Part shown: in pieces, positions 1 to 8,613 of the stretch | Layout: every line of letters starts with the position of its first letter | How positions within the stretch are numbered: the first letter of the stretch is position 1 | Assembly: GCF_013204885.1 (NCBI RefSeq) | Contig: NZ_JABMKX010000007.1 | Coordinates: forward strand, 248,001 to 312,000 | Direction: 5' to 3' | Origin: Paenibacillus tritici | GTDB taxonomy: Bacteria; Bacillota; Bacilli; Paenibacillales; Paenibacillaceae | DNA length: 64,000 nt | The notes under the pieces: model-generated | What the model saw: only the letters and a program-made list of their open reading frames with translations | Database searches by the model: none | Told to the model about the DNA's origin: nothing | Translations under genes and position numbers: made by a program

Positions 1-1904
1 ATACAATTCGTTGGAGATTCATGCTGATTATGGTTGCAAGCCTGGCCTTAACAGGCGCAGCTATTTTTTTCGGGTATTTCATGGCGGGGGAGCTGCAAAA
101 AATCAAATACGTAGCTGTCCCGATCAATTGGAGCATTGAACATGCCGGATCGGCTCGCGTGATGATCATAACCGGCATCCTCCTCTTTCCTATTACTTTC
201 TTCCTGGCCAGTCTTCGTCTGGTTAAGGATTTGAGAGAAATCAACGCAGGATTGCAGGAAATAATGGCCGGCAGGTTCGGGCATGTGGTGACGGTACAGG
301 GCAAGGATGAGTTAAGCGCTGTAGCAGAGAGTGTGAATCAGCTCAGCAGCGAATGGGATCATTATCTGGCGGAGATTACCCGGGGGTTAGAGGAGATTGC
401 AGGGGGGCAGTTCGGCTATCAAATCACGGAAATTGCCGGTAACAAGTTGGGGGAGGTCGCAGGCAGCATTAACCGGATGAGTATGCAGTTAAAGCATTCG
501 ATAGCGGAGGAGCGCAAGGCCGAGAAGACCAAAAACGACTTAATTACCGGCGTATCACATGACCTGCGTACTCCACTGACCTCGATTCTCGGCTTTCTCG
601 AAGTGATTGAGGAGGACCGGTATCTGGATGAAGTGGAGCTGCGTTATTACGTCAACATCGCATATGAGAAATCCTTGTCGCTTCGGCGGCTGATCGACGA
701 GCTGTTCGAATATACACGAATCAATAACGGCATGCCTCTGGAACTGAACGAGCTTGATATCGCCGGGTTGATCTGTCAGCTGGAAGAGGAATTCGTGCCG
801 ATTACGGAGAATGCAGGCATGGAAATCAGGGTGAGCATGCAGGAAGGAGAATTCAAGATCCAGGCAGACGGGGGACTGCTCGTACGGGCGTACGAGAATA
901 TAATCGCCAATGCCATTCAGTACGGGAAGGCAGGCAAATATATTGATATTGATATTGCCAGGGATGGAGATATGCTCGTCGTGCGGATCACAAATTATGG
1001 AGACCCCATTCCGGAACGGGATTTGCCCTTTATTTTCGACCGCTTTTACCGGGTGGAGAGCTCCAGGTCGAAGCAGACCGGGGGTACAGGTCTCGGACTG
1101 GCCATCGCGAAAAGCATTATTGATGTGCACGGAGGGAATATCACTGCATACAGCAGTAAGAAGGCAACTATATTTGAGACGCGGTTCTCGGGTTCCGTCA
1201 TCCATCAGGCGCATGAGGCTGTTCCCGATGTCGTTAATACTGAAAGTAAACCGTTGCCGGCTGCGCTCCCCAAGCGTGACCTGACGCACAAACAAAAATC
1301 ACCTTCCCGGCAGCGGGGCTTATTCCAATCCAGACTGGCTGCGGTATCAATGATCGTACTGCTTATCTGTGCAGTGGCACTAATCAGCGTTAAAAATCCA
1401 GTCACTTCCCTAGTTATGGAAAGGGTGAATTCACTTCTCTTTGAATATGACGAGCAGGCGCTAACGCAAACAAGCGGAAATGACACGATGACTTCGATAG
1501 GCGGTAAAACGGACAAAGGTTATACCCTGCTCATTCATCAGTATATGTTCAACGGCCAGAAGCTAATTATCCAATACTCCATGAAGAATTTTAACGACAT
1601 CCCGCAGGCACAAAGGGCGAAACAATCGGTCAAGCCGGCTTTTGAATTGGACCCTGCAATGCTTCAGGCCGTTCCCGGCATCACTAGGGATTCAGGTGTA
1701 ATGTTGAACAACAACGGCACCCTCAACTTTTCCTTCAATGGGTCCCCGCCTCCGGACAAGTTCATGTTGAAAGTCAACGTAAAAGAGTTAACCCTCTCCG
1801 ATGACACTAATCAGCAGCATACACTCGCCGGAAACTGGAGCTTTGAAATTCCTGTGGTGATCAATTACAAACGAAAAGCCAATGGTCAAAGCGAACCGCT
1901 GTAA
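1..1904 (+). CDS. Sensor histidine kinase with C-terminal DUF4179-like extracytoplasmic domain (5' end cut by window)
   Basis: Membrane histidine kinase of the VanS-like class. Counting from the ATG at 21, membrane segments lie at about residues 3-21 and 48-66, two HAMP-like linkers at about 68-165, and the phospho-acceptor His180 sits in SHDLRTPL. The ATPase part shows the N box (NIIANAIQYG), DRFYR and GGTGLGLAIAK. After a normal kinase end (about 390) there is a basic linker, a third membrane segment (438-457) and about 135 residues resembling the DUF4179 family (GYTLLIHQYMFNGQKLIIQY; GNWSFEIPVV). By the positive-inside rule this tail should be outside the cell. The frame is open to base 3 (TIRWRF before the ATG), so the true start lies upstream and a response regulator gene is expected there. 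It converges with the next gene, only 8 bases away. Confidence 0.88.
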   Translation, partial: TIRWRFMLIMVASLALTGAAIFFGYFMAGELQKIKYVAVPINWSIEHAGSARVMIITGILLFPITFFLASLRLVKDLREINAGLQEIMAGRFGHVVTVQGKDELSAVAESVNQLSSEWDHYLAEITRGLEEIAGGQFGYQITEIAGNKLGEVAGSINRMSMQLKHSIAEERKAEKTKNDLITGVSHDLRTPLTSILGFLEVIEEDRYLDEVELRYYVNIAYEKSLSLRRLIDELFEYTRINNGMPLELNELDIAGLICQLEEEFVPITENAGMEIRVSMQEGEFKIQADGGLLVRAYENIIANAIQYGKAGKYIDIDIARDGDMLVVRITNYGDPIPERDLPFIFDRFYRVESSRSKQTGGTGLGLAIAKSIIDVHGGNITAYSSKKATIFETRFSGSVIHQAHEAVPDVVNTESKPLPAALPKRDLTHKQKSPSRQRGLFQSRLAAVSMIVLLICAVALISVKNPVTSLVMERVNSLLFEYDEQALTQTSGNDTMTSIGGKTDKGYTLLIHQYMFNGQKLIIQYSMKNFNDIPQAQRAKQSVKPAFELDPAMLQAVPGITRDSGVMLNNNGTLNFSFNGSPPPDKFMLKVNVKELTLSDDTNQQHTLAGNWSFEIPVVINYKRKANGQSEPL

Positions 1905-1912
1905 ATTCAGAC

Positions 1913-3379
1913 TTAGGTTGTATACCCTGGTCCGTATACCTCAAACTCATAGATTCTTGCCGCAGCATTCGTGGTTTGTGTAGGTGCCGTTACGTTAAGC
2001 TTAATATATCGGGCCGATACTGCTGTTATATTGTCTACCGTAATACCGAGCGAATTGTTGGTTACGTTGACCACCGTGTTCCAGTTCGTACCGTCGGTGC
2101 TGACCTGGATATTGTAAGCCTTCGTGTTATAGGAGGGAGTCTCTCCGCCCTCCGATGCATGCTTGATCACAAATTGATCCACTTGCTGCACGGAGCCGAG
2201 ATCAAGCTGCAGCCAGCGGTTGCCGGACTTGGAGCACCATTTGTTATCATTGATGACGCTGCCTTCCACGGCTTTGTCTGCAGTCTGCGAAGCGTTGCAC
2301 GTGCTATCCACCGTCGCGGGTTTATGGAATGCCACATTTGGAGGTCCGTATACCTCAAACTCATAGATTCTCGCCGCAGGGTTTGCGGTTTGCGTGGGCG
2401 TAGTAACATTTAACTTGATATATCTTGCTGATACTACTGTGATATTGTCCACCGTAGTGCCTTTCGTATTGTTGGTTACGTTAACCACCGTGTTCCAATT
2501 GGCACCATCATTACTGACCTGGATATTATACGCTTTCGTGTTATATGAAGTTGTCTCTCCGCCTTCTGCTGCGTGCTTGATGATGAATTGGTTCACTTGC
2601 CTCACGGAGCCAAGATCAATCTGCAGCCAGCGGTTGCCGGACTTGGAGCACCATTTGCTATCATTCACGACGCTGCCTTCTACAGCTTTGGCCGCAGTCT
2701 GCGAAGCGTTGCACGTGCTGTCCACCGTCGCGGGTCTATTCAATGCTAAATTTGGAGAGCTCACTATTATCGTGTACGTAACCTTATTCGCTCCAGATTT
2801 CGAGGTTACGATGACCTTCATGCCCGTCTCCAGTGTCGTCGCTTTCGTTATTCCGTCTGCATTGTAAATCTCGAACGTTGCATTCGCCGCTGGCGTGATC
2901 GCAGCCTTCAACGCAGCTAGATTAATACCATTTTCGACAGTAATCGTCTCATTCGCAGTCCCGCCGGCACTCACTATGCCGATCGAAGAGGTCAATGTAG
3001 CCGCGCACAGCACGTTTGCTCCCTGGCCCACCCATTTGGCATACAGCGTCAGGTCTCTAGTAATTAGATCTGACCCCATATAGGCTTGCGTCAGCGCGCT
3101 ATCGTAGTACCAGCCTTCGAAGCTGTAGCACTCCTTCACCGGAGTATGCTGAAACACCACTTTACCTCCGGATGCCGGCACAAGTTGTGGGCTAACCGCT
3201 GAGCCTCCGTTCGTCTCATAGGTCACGACTAGTTGTTTGGGGTTCCCCCCTTCATCGCCTCCGGCAATTGCAGGAGCTCCCAATGCCATTACCGACACGA
3301 TGATAGCTATCACCACCAAATACCCTCTTATCTTCGCCGTAATCCTGTTCTTCCCCTGCCTAATCCCTGACCCTTCCAT
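1913..3379 (-). CDS. Secreted carbohydrate-binding protein: InlB repeat, cadherin-like domain, two CBM32 (F5/8 C) domains
   Basis: A 488-residue exported protein. A hydrophobic export segment (about residues 19-40, ending AIAGG) is followed by a Listeria-Bacteroides/InlB-type repeat (about 48-117, VTYETNGGSAVSP to LTLYAKW), a cadherin-like beta-sandwich (about 125-208) and two discoidin/CBM32 domains (about 210-345 and 350-485), each starting with N-x-A-x-x-x-P-A-T-V-D-S and ending RIYEFEVYG. The two discoidin domains are almost identical, also at DNA level, so they are a recent internal duplication. No catalytic domain is present. It may be a cell-surface glycan-binding protein or an enzyme that lost its catalytic part. 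Start: the ATG at 3379 follows a GGGGCACGA-like RBS; a later Met is possible. Confidence 0.8.
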   Translation of the reverse strand: MEGSGIRQGKNRITAKIRGYLVVIAIIVSVMALGAPAIAGGDEGGNPKQLVVTYETNGGSAVSPQLVPASGGKVVFQHTPVKECYSFEGWYYDSALTQAYMGSDLITRDLTLYAKWVGQGANVLCAATLTSSIGIVSAGGTANETITVENGINLAALKAAITPAANATFEIYNADGITKATTLETGMKVIVTSKSGANKVTYTIIVSSPNLALNRPATVDSTCNASQTAAKAVEGSVVNDSKWCSKSGNRWLQIDLGSVRQVNQFIIKHAAEGGETTSYNTKAYNIQVSNDGANWNTVVNVTNNTKGTTVDNITVVSARYIKLNVTTPTQTANPAARIYEFEVYGPPNVAFHKPATVDSTCNASQTADKAVEGSVINDNKWCSKSGNRWLQLDLGSVQQVDQFVIKHASEGGETPSYNTKAYNIQVSTDGTNWNTVVNVTNNSLGITVDNITAVSARYIKLNVTAPTQTTNAAARIYEFEVYGPGYTT

Positions 3380-3515
3380 GTTCGTGCCCCTTTCTCCTGC
3401 CCCAAATGATTACGGACTTTCGCACCACTCATTAGGGTATTCACACCAACGCGGAAGAATGCTTATTAATCGTGGAGGTTGTATGATCATATATTGACTT
3501 GATATATATCGAACA

Positions 3516-3824
3516 ATGTCTTTGTATCATTCGTCCAAGTTTGCAGTAGAGGGTTTTTCTGAGTCCGTCTCTTATGAATTAGCATCACAAAATATCAAAG
3601 TAAAGTTGATTGAACCCGGTGCTATTCATACGGACTTCGGTGGAAGATCCATGGAATTCTTTTATAATGATGATTTAACAGACTACAAGCTATTTACTGC
3701 TGCATTTCGGGCTAAATTGGGTGATATGGAAAAACAACCGGCCTACGCCTCGCCTCCAGAAATGGTTGCCGAAACCATATACCAAGCGGCCACAGACGGT
3801 ACAAGTCAATTTAATCCAAAATAA
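3516..3824 (+). pseudogene. C-terminal remnant of a short-chain dehydrogenase/reductase
   Basis: About 100 residues that match only the second half of an SDR. The active-site YHSSKFAVEGFSES (Y-x-x-x-K) and the following IEPGAIHTDFG are present, but the Gly-rich nucleotide-binding motif, the NNAG motif and the catalytic Ser segment are absent and are not found upstream. There is no ribosome binding site before the ATG at 3516. It reads as a decayed gene cut at its 5' side, possibly at the break between the CBM32 gene and this point. Confidence 0.75.
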
Positions 3825-3825
3825 A

Positions 3826-3874
3826 GAGCTGCCCCAAATAGCCATTTCATGGCTTCTGGGACAGCTCCTTTTGT
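3826..3874. terminator. Bidirectional intrinsic terminator
   Basis: GAGCTGCCCCA pairs with TGGGACAGCTC and the inner AGCCAT pairs with ATGGCT. The hairpin is followed by CCTTTTG on + and by TTTATTTT on -, so it can end both the SDR remnant and the gene at 3920. Confidence 0.8.
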
Positions 3875-3919
3875 TCTCAACAACCTCATTTACCTTGTGC
3901 AGCTCACCTCATAGTTTCA

Positions 3920-5014
3920 CTAATAGGTAGGAGCTGGTAGCTCGGCTATATTCATACGCAGTAAACTATAAGGCTTCTGGCGCAGATCATTGCCGTAATG
4001 AAATCTGGGCTGCCGGTTTAATTGGTTCACGATGAAATATAAGCATTGATCTGGACCAATAGAAAACGTATCCGGCCATAAAATTCTTGGGTCATGTGCG
4101 ATCGTTTCTATGATTCCGTTCGGCAATATCTTGCGGATACTATTGTTTTCATAGTCTCCCGCGTATACATTCCCTTTGGCATCGGTGATCATTCCATCTG
4201 ATGCCCCTTTTTCACCCCAATACTGCACATCAGCCTGTACATTCATATCCGGTATCGTCCGGTCTCTTAGGGCTTCCGTTGAAATCGAGTACAGATCACG
4301 ACTGGAGAGAGGGCAGTAATACAACATCTTGCCATCCGGGGAAATCGCTATACCATCGGATGCCAATTGGAAGGGTGAGGTAGACCCATCCGGGTTGCGG
4401 TTGATCAGGATTGTACCTTCAACTTTCGGTAAGAAATAGGGGTCGGGCGAAGTGGACATTGCCCCATTTAACCTTCTCCAGGCATGACCGGTTTCTAAAT
4501 CAACGACAATAATGGCTCCGGGTCCCCGGGAAGACGAATCTGTGATATACGCATAACCTGCTCGACCCACACGGAAATCAAAGCGGACATCATTCAGATA
4601 AGTCGTGGGCAGTACAACCTCTTCTGTAAATGTAATTACGCTTCTTATGGAATTTGTGTTTAAATCTACAGCGACTAACTTCGCTCCTCCGATGATGGGT
4701 TCTGAGAAATTAGGAGCTCCCGTATCCAATACCCACAGCGTTCCCCTTCCATCCGCAACAACACTCTGGACACTAATGAAGGACGTCGTGATATTCGCTT
4801 GGCTTACCGCATTAGCCTCTGCACTGGGATAAGGCTGTAATGTATCCTTAACGATCTCAGCCACTGTACATTGAACGTCATCCCCCCATTTTGGAAAGCA
4901 AATGAAAATACGCCCGGTTTCAGAAACGGTAACACCTGTAGGCATGGCCCCGTAAAACAAAAAAACCGCTTCAAACTTACCGAAAAAACGTTCACTCGGC
5001 AGCTTTACTTGCAT
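3920..5014 (-). CDS. MRJP/yellow-family (six-bladed propeller) protein
   Basis: About 364 residues resembling the major royal jelly protein/yellow family of beta-propellers, related to SMP-30/gluconolactonase folds. Visible family features are GVTVSETGRIFICFPKW near the N-terminus, GTLWVLDTG, YAYITDSSS, GAIIVVDLETGHAWRRL, SDGIAISPDGKMLYYCPLSSRDLY and SDGMITDAKGNVYAGDYENN. The start at 5014 is chosen because GAGGAG lies 6 bases upstream; the longer reading frame to 5095 has no such site. No signal peptide is seen from this start, so the protein is probably cytoplasmic. Substrate unknown. The gene diverges from the spore coat operon at 5150. Confidence 0.75.
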   Translation of the reverse strand: MQVKLPSERFFGKFEAVFLFYGAMPTGVTVSETGRIFICFPKWGDDVQCTVAEIVKDTLQPYPSAEANAVSQANITTSFISVQSVVADGRGTLWVLDTGAPNFSEPIIGGAKLVAVDLNTNSIRSVITFTEEVVLPTTYLNDVRFDFRVGRAGYAYITDSSSRGPGAIIVVDLETGHAWRRLNGAMSTSPDPYFLPKVEGTILINRNPDGSTSPFQLASDGIAISPDGKMLYYCPLSSRDLYSISTEALRDRTIPDMNVQADVQYWGEKGASDGMITDAKGNVYAGDYENNSIRKILPNGIIETIAHDPRILWPDTFSIGPDQCLYFIVNQLNRQPRFHYGNDLRQKPYSLLRMNIAELPAPTY

Positions 5015-5149
5015 GATATCCTCCTCAAAGGTTCGAGCTTCTATCACCCATATATATGCCGGAAGATGCTGTTCCAGTCTAGAATAAAAAACCAATACAC
5101 AGGAAAATCTAACTCCGATGAAAGAAAGGAAGGAAGGGATAATGACTCG

Positions 5150-5392
5150 ATGAATATGCCAACGCTAGCGCCACATGAATCGATGGAGCTGCATGAAGCG
5201 TTAAACTTCAAAACGCTCTGCCTCGCTAAGTCAAAGCTTATGCAAGGCCTGGTCTTTGACCAAGAGCTGAAAGCGCTCATGCAAAAGGACGTCTTATCAT
5301 CCACGCAACAGATCGCCGAGCTTCAGGCCATCTACGCAAGAGCTCCATTCCAGGCACCTGTACCGAATAACCCAACACCTATCACTCATTAA
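5150..5392 (+). CDS. yraG: Small spore coat protein, YraG-like
   Basis: An 80-residue protein with the pattern seen in short CotF-related coat proteins (LHEALNFKTLCLAKSKLMQGLV, then QELKALMQKDV). It is first of five collinear genes whose order and sizes match yraG-yraF-adhB-yraE-yraD of B. subtilis, a sporulation-time cluster (recalled; not searched). The start at 5150 follows AAGGAAGGG; the upstream frame overlaps the divergent gene and is not expected to be coding. The repeated ELHEALNFKTLCLAKSK pattern also occurs in the fourth gene of the operon. Likely location is the spore coat. Confidence 0.8.
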   Translation: MNMPTLAPHESMELHEALNFKTLCLAKSKLMQGLVFDQELKALMQKDVLSSTQQIAELQAIYARAPFQAPVPNNPTPITH

Positions 5393-5404
5393 AGGGGAAC
5401 GCCA

Positions 5405-5791
5405 ATGAACACCGATTATTTAGACCCGATAAATTCACTAAATATGCCGGAGATGGCTGATATGACTTTTGCCATGGACTTCCTTATTCGCGCCAAGGAA
5501 GGCGTGCGAAATTTGTCCATCGCTTTGACAGAGACGGCTTCTCCCGATGTAAGAACGCTGCTGCGCAATCATCTGATGCAGGGGATTGCCCTGCACCAAG
5601 AAATCACGGAGCTCATGATCCGCAAAAAGTGGTTCCATCCTTATGAGCTCAACGAACAGTACCAGCTCGACCAGCTTTCAGCGAAAAATACGGTGATGAT
5701 CGGGCAGATGAATTTGTTCCCGGGGGATACGTCGCGTAAAGGGATGTTTGACCGGACCCCAGATGAACATATTGGAGGACACTACGCATGA
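5405..5791 (+). CDS. yraF: CotF-family spore coat protein, YraF-like
   Basis: 128 residues of the CotF/ferritin-like coat family: [44 protein letters not shown] and [15 protein letters not shown] are characteristic. RBS AAAGGGG lies before the ATG. The stop overlaps the start of adhB (ATGA), which implies translational coupling. Together with the neighbours it forms a coat-protein/alcohol-dehydrogenase operon likely transcribed in the mother cell. Confidence 0.87.
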   Translation: MNTDYLDPINSLNMPEMADMTFAMDFLIRAKEGVRNLSIALTETASPDVRTLLRNHLMQGIALHQEITELMIRKKWFHPYELNEQYQLDQLSAKNTVMIGQMNLFPGDTSRKGMFDRTPDEHIGGHYA

Positions 5792-6924
5792 AGGCGGTAA
5801 CGTATCAAGGCATTAAGAATGTCGTGGTCAAAGAGGTGCCGGACCCAAAGATTGAGAAGCCGGACGATATGATCGTAAGGGTGACCAGTTCGGCCATTTG
5901 CGGCTCGGACCTTCACCTGATTCACGGGATGATCCCTAACCTTCAGGAGAACTATGTCATCGGGCATGAACCCATGGGGATTGTAGAAGAAGTAGGCCCT
6001 GGAGTGACCAAGGTTAAGAAAGGCGACAGAGTGATCATCCCTTTCAACATCGCTTGCGGAGAATGCTTCTATTGTAAGAATCATCTGGAGAGCCAATGCG
6101 ACAATTCTAACGAACATGGAGATATGGGGGCATATTTCGGCTACTCCGGAACAACCGGTGGATATCCTGGCGGGCAAGCCGAGTATTTACGGGTTCCGTA
6201 TGCCAACTTCACTCACTTCAAGATTCCCGAAGACTGCGAGCATCCGGACGAAAAGCTAAGCTTGATTGCCGATGCTATGACGACCGCATTCTGGAGCGTA
6301 GATAACGCTGGCGTCAAGAATGGAGATACGGTCATTGTGCTAGGCTGCGGTCCGGTCGGACTGCTGGCCCAGAAATTCTGCTGGCTGAAGGGAGCCAAGC
6401 GGGTCATCGCCGTTGACTATGTCGATTACCGCTTACAGCATGCGAAGCGGACAAACCATGTGGAAATCGTAAACTTCGAACAGGACCAGAATATTGGCAA
6501 CACGCTCAAGGAAATGACCAAAGGCGGGGCCGATGTCGTGATTGATGCGGTAGGCATGGACGGCAAGATGAGCGATCTTGAATTTCTGGCCAGCGGTATG
6601 AAGCTGCAAGGCGGCACCATGAGCGCATTTATCATTGCATCGCAGGCTGTCCGCAAAGGCGGGACTATCCAAGTCACGGGGGTATACGGCGGACGCTATA
6701 ACGGCTTCCCCCTCGGCGACATCATGCAGCGCAACGTGAATATCCGCTCTGGACAAGCCCCGGTTATTCACTACATGCCATATATGTATGAGTTGGTCAC
6801 TTCCGGCAAAGTAGACCCTGGAGATATTGTTACACATGTCATTCCGCTTAGCGAGGCCAAGCGGGGTTATGAAGTGTTCGATACCAAAACGGATGATTGC
6901 ATCAAAGTCATCTTAAAGCCTTGA
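5788..6924 (+). CDS. adhB: Zinc-dependent alcohol dehydrogenase, AdhB-like (spore cluster)
   Basis: 378 residues, the size I recall for B. subtilis AdhB. It is a medium-chain zinc dehydrogenase: catalytic zinc ligands Cys38 (AICGSDLH), His60 and Glu61 (GHEPMG); structural zinc Cys90, Cys93, Cys96 and Cys104 ([15 protein letters not shown]); NAD-binding GCGPVG. Close to glutathione-independent formaldehyde dehydrogenase-like members. It is translationally coupled to the coat gene before it. A role in spore coat maturation or aldehyde removal is inference from context only. Confidence 0.92.
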   Translation: MKAVTYQGIKNVVVKEVPDPKIEKPDDMIVRVTSSAICGSDLHLIHGMIPNLQENYVIGHEPMGIVEEVGPGVTKVKKGDRVIIPFNIACGECFYCKNHLESQCDNSNEHGDMGAYFGYSGTTGGYPGGQAEYLRVPYANFTHFKIPEDCEHPDEKLSLIADAMTTAFWSVDNAGVKNGDTVIVLGCGPVGLLAQKFCWLKGAKRVIAVDYVDYRLQHAKRTNHVEIVNFEQDQNIGNTLKEMTKGGADVVIDAVGMDGKMSDLEFLASGMKLQGGTMSAFIIASQAVRKGGTIQVTGVYGGRYNGFPLGDIMQRNVNIRSGQAPVIHYMPYMYELVTSGKVDPGDIVTHVIPLSEAKRGYEVFDTKTDDCIKVILKP

Positions 6925-6961
6925 GTATGAGTATGAAAAGATACATGGGAGGACAACCTGA

Positions 6962-7162
6962 ATGAATTCTAATTACGCTTTGCATGAGCTGCTCGAGGTC
7001 CGTGAGATGGCTGCGTTTAAGACAGTGTGCCTAACGAAATCCAAGACTATGCAAGCTCTGGTAACCGACCCGGAGCTCATGCAAATTTTGCAGCAGGATG
7101 CCATATTATCACAACAGCAGCTTCAGGAACTCAGTGGAGTGCTATCTAAAGTAACTGTATAG
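6962..7162 (+). CDS. yraE: Small spore coat protein, YraE-like
   Basis: 66 residues, paralogous to the first gene of the operon: ALHELLEVREMAAFKTVCLTK and SKTMQALVTDPELMQILQQDA. RBS GGGAGGA lies a few bases before the ATG. Fourth gene of the cluster; size and position match yraE of B. subtilis. Confidence 0.82.
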   Translation: MNSNYALHELLEVREMAAFKTVCLTKSKTMQALVTDPELMQILQQDAILSQQQLQELSGVLSKVTV

Positions 7163-7173
7163 GAGATAAAACA

Positions 7174-7470
7174 ATGAACCCAATAGTAGAACATATGACC
7201 GGTCTTAATACGCTGACGGATGACGTAATCGCAATGGATCTGTTGATGAACGCCAAGAGCGGCGTCAGAAACTACGCCATGGCTGTGACTGAATGTGCTA
7301 CCCCCGAAGTCAGGGAAATCTTGATGAAACAACTCGGCGAGGCTATTACTTCCCACGAAAAGATAACAGAATACATGCTGCAGCGGGGCCTATACCGCCC
7401 CTACCATATTCCGGAGCAAGTCCAGCTTGATCTGCAAAATATTCAGACCGCTATGGACATTCCGTCCTGA
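7174..7470 (+). CDS. yraD: CotF-family spore coat protein, YraD-like
   Basis: 98 residues, paralogous to the second gene: VIAMDLLMNAKSGVRNYAMAVTE, EILMKQLGEAITSHEKITEYML and GLYRPYHIPEQVQLDLQN. RBS AGGAGA upstream. Last gene of the operon, followed at once by a strong terminator. Confidence 0.86.
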   Translation: MNPIVEHMTGLNTLTDDVIAMDLLMNAKSGVRNYAMAVTECATPEVREILMKQLGEAITSHEKITEYMLQRGLYRPYHIPEQVQLDLQNIQTAMDIPS

Positions 7471-7482
7471 CGCTATATTCAC

Positions 7483-7526
7483 CCAAAAAACGCGCTAAAC
7501 CATCATGGTTCAGGCGCGTTTTTTGA
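7483..7526 (+). terminator. Intrinsic terminator of the spore coat operon
   Basis: AAAAAACGCGC and AAACCA pair with TGGTT and GCGCGTTTTTT around a short ATCA-type loop, followed by further T-rich sequence. It sits 12 bases after the last coat gene. Confidence 0.93.
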
Positions 7527-7660
7527 TTTTTAAGGGCCCCCTCATCTGGCAATCGCCGCGATCCAGGTTGATGACAGTAAGAGATAGTGACGTTGGATAT
7601 CACCGAGGTCAACACATGCCCCCACATATAGCGCGAAGCATATAAATTCTTATCTTTTAA

Positions 7661-7702
7661 AATAGGAGAGTCAGACCTGCAAAAGGTCTGACTCTTCCTA
7701 TT
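7661..7702. terminator. Bidirectional terminator for the convergent dehydrogenase
   Basis: AGGAGAGTCAGACCT pairs with AGGTCTGACTCTTCCT around a GCAA loop, with AATAG and CTATT at the base. It lies just past the stop of the minus-strand gene at 7730. Confidence 0.85.
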
Positions 7703-7729
7703 TTCCCACTAATAATATCGGCCACAGCT

Positions 7730-8554
7730 TTAGGCTCTGCTCTGATCTCCGTTCTCTAGCATATCAAGCAGCAGGCTAGCAAGCGGGGCCGGGAATTGTA
7801 CGCTTTGCGCCGCCGACAGGAAGAGACCGACATCCTTCTGCGGAATTTTGCTTTCGGATACGGATACTGACTTTTCGGCAATCATTTTGCCGTAGCTTTG
7901 ATAGATTGGGGCGGTAAACAGTGTGCTGGTAAGCATATTAACCGCTGCTGTGGGATCAACACCGCTGCGCACAGCCATTCCTAGTGCCTCTTCCATGGAG
8001 CGTGCGGCGGAGACAATAAGGAAGTTGCCGAGCAGTTTGATGATTACAGCCGAACCGGCTTCCTCGCCAAAGTCAAAGATCCCCTTAGCCCCCATCGCCT
8101 CCAAAATCGGCCGGACCCGTTCCTTTGCTTCCGCGGGGCCTGCAATTGGAATCCACAATTGCCTGGCAGCGGCTGCCTCCGGCCGTCCAAAGATAGGCGC
8201 CTCAACATAGACGGAGCCATGCCGCGCGTGCAGATCTGCCAGCTTCCTGCCCGTATCCGGCGACACCGTACTCATGGATACATGAATACCTCCTATGCCC
8301 AGCCGTTCCAGGAAATCTTTGCTTTTGACGACGGCTTCCAATGCTTCATCGTCCCAAACCAAGGTGACGACGATGCCACCGGTGGTCACAGTGTCTGCTG
8401 GACGGACCGCCTGCAGCGCACCTTGGGCAACGAGCGGTTCCGCTTTCTCTGGAGTGCGGTTGTATACGGTCAATACATATCCTGCTTGAAGCAGATTGGA
8501 AGCGACTGGAACACCGAGCAGTCCGAGTCCGATAAACCCAATGTTGTCCTTCAT
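7730..8554 (-). CDS. NAD(P)-dependent beta-hydroxyacid dehydrogenase (3-hydroxyisobutyrate / 6PGDH NAD-binding type)
   Basis: 274 residues. The N-terminus carries the Rossmann motif GFIGLGLLGVPVASNL followed by VYNRTPEKA, which indicates NADP preference; VSMSTVSPDTG is the substrate-binding segment, and GSAVIIKLLGNFLI carries the catalytic Lys region (G-x-x-x-x-x-K-L). The C-terminal all-helical domain follows. The start at 8554 is chosen over 8578 because AAGGAGG is 8 bases upstream. Its promoter region contains a near-perfect 24-base palindrome shared with the MerR gene behind it, so it is probably the regulator's target. Substrate unknown. Confidence 0.85.
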   Translation of the reverse strand: MKDNIGFIGLGLLGVPVASNLLQAGYVLTVYNRTPEKAEPLVAQGALQAVRPADTVTTGGIVVTLVWDDEALEAVVKSKDFLERLGIGGIHVSMSTVSPDTGRKLADLHARHGSVYVEAPIFGRPEAAAARQLWIPIAGPAEAKERVRPILEAMGAKGIFDFGEEAGSAVIIKLLGNFLIVSAARSMEEALGMAVRSGVDPTAAVNMLTSTLFTAPIYQSYGKMIAEKSVSVSESKIPQKDVGLFLSAAQSVQFPAPLASLLLDMLENGDQSRA

Positions 8555-8576
8555 GAATTTAACCTCCTTGAGATTC

Positions 8577-8600
8577 AAACATTACGTCAACGTCATGTTT
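8577..8600. promoter_or_regulatory. MerR-type operator in the dehydrogenase promoter
   Basis: A 24-base near-perfect palindrome (arms AAACAT and ATGTTT around ACGTCAACGT). On the minus strand it lies between TTGTGC and TAATGT (17-base spacer), the position expected for a MerR-family activator site. The same core occurs at 9028-9047 before the regulator gene. Confidence 0.7.
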
Positions 8601-8613
8601 AGCACAAAAAAAT

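Noticed and set aside
555..1295. 246-residue minus-strand open frame inside the histidine kinase
   Set aside because: It mirrors a clearly coding plus-strand gene with all kinase motifs and has no RBS or family match.
2394..2867. 157-residue hydrophobic plus-strand frame over the CBM32 gene
   Set aside because: Hydrophobic only because it is the complement of Asn/Thr-rich codons; the minus strand carries recognisable domains.
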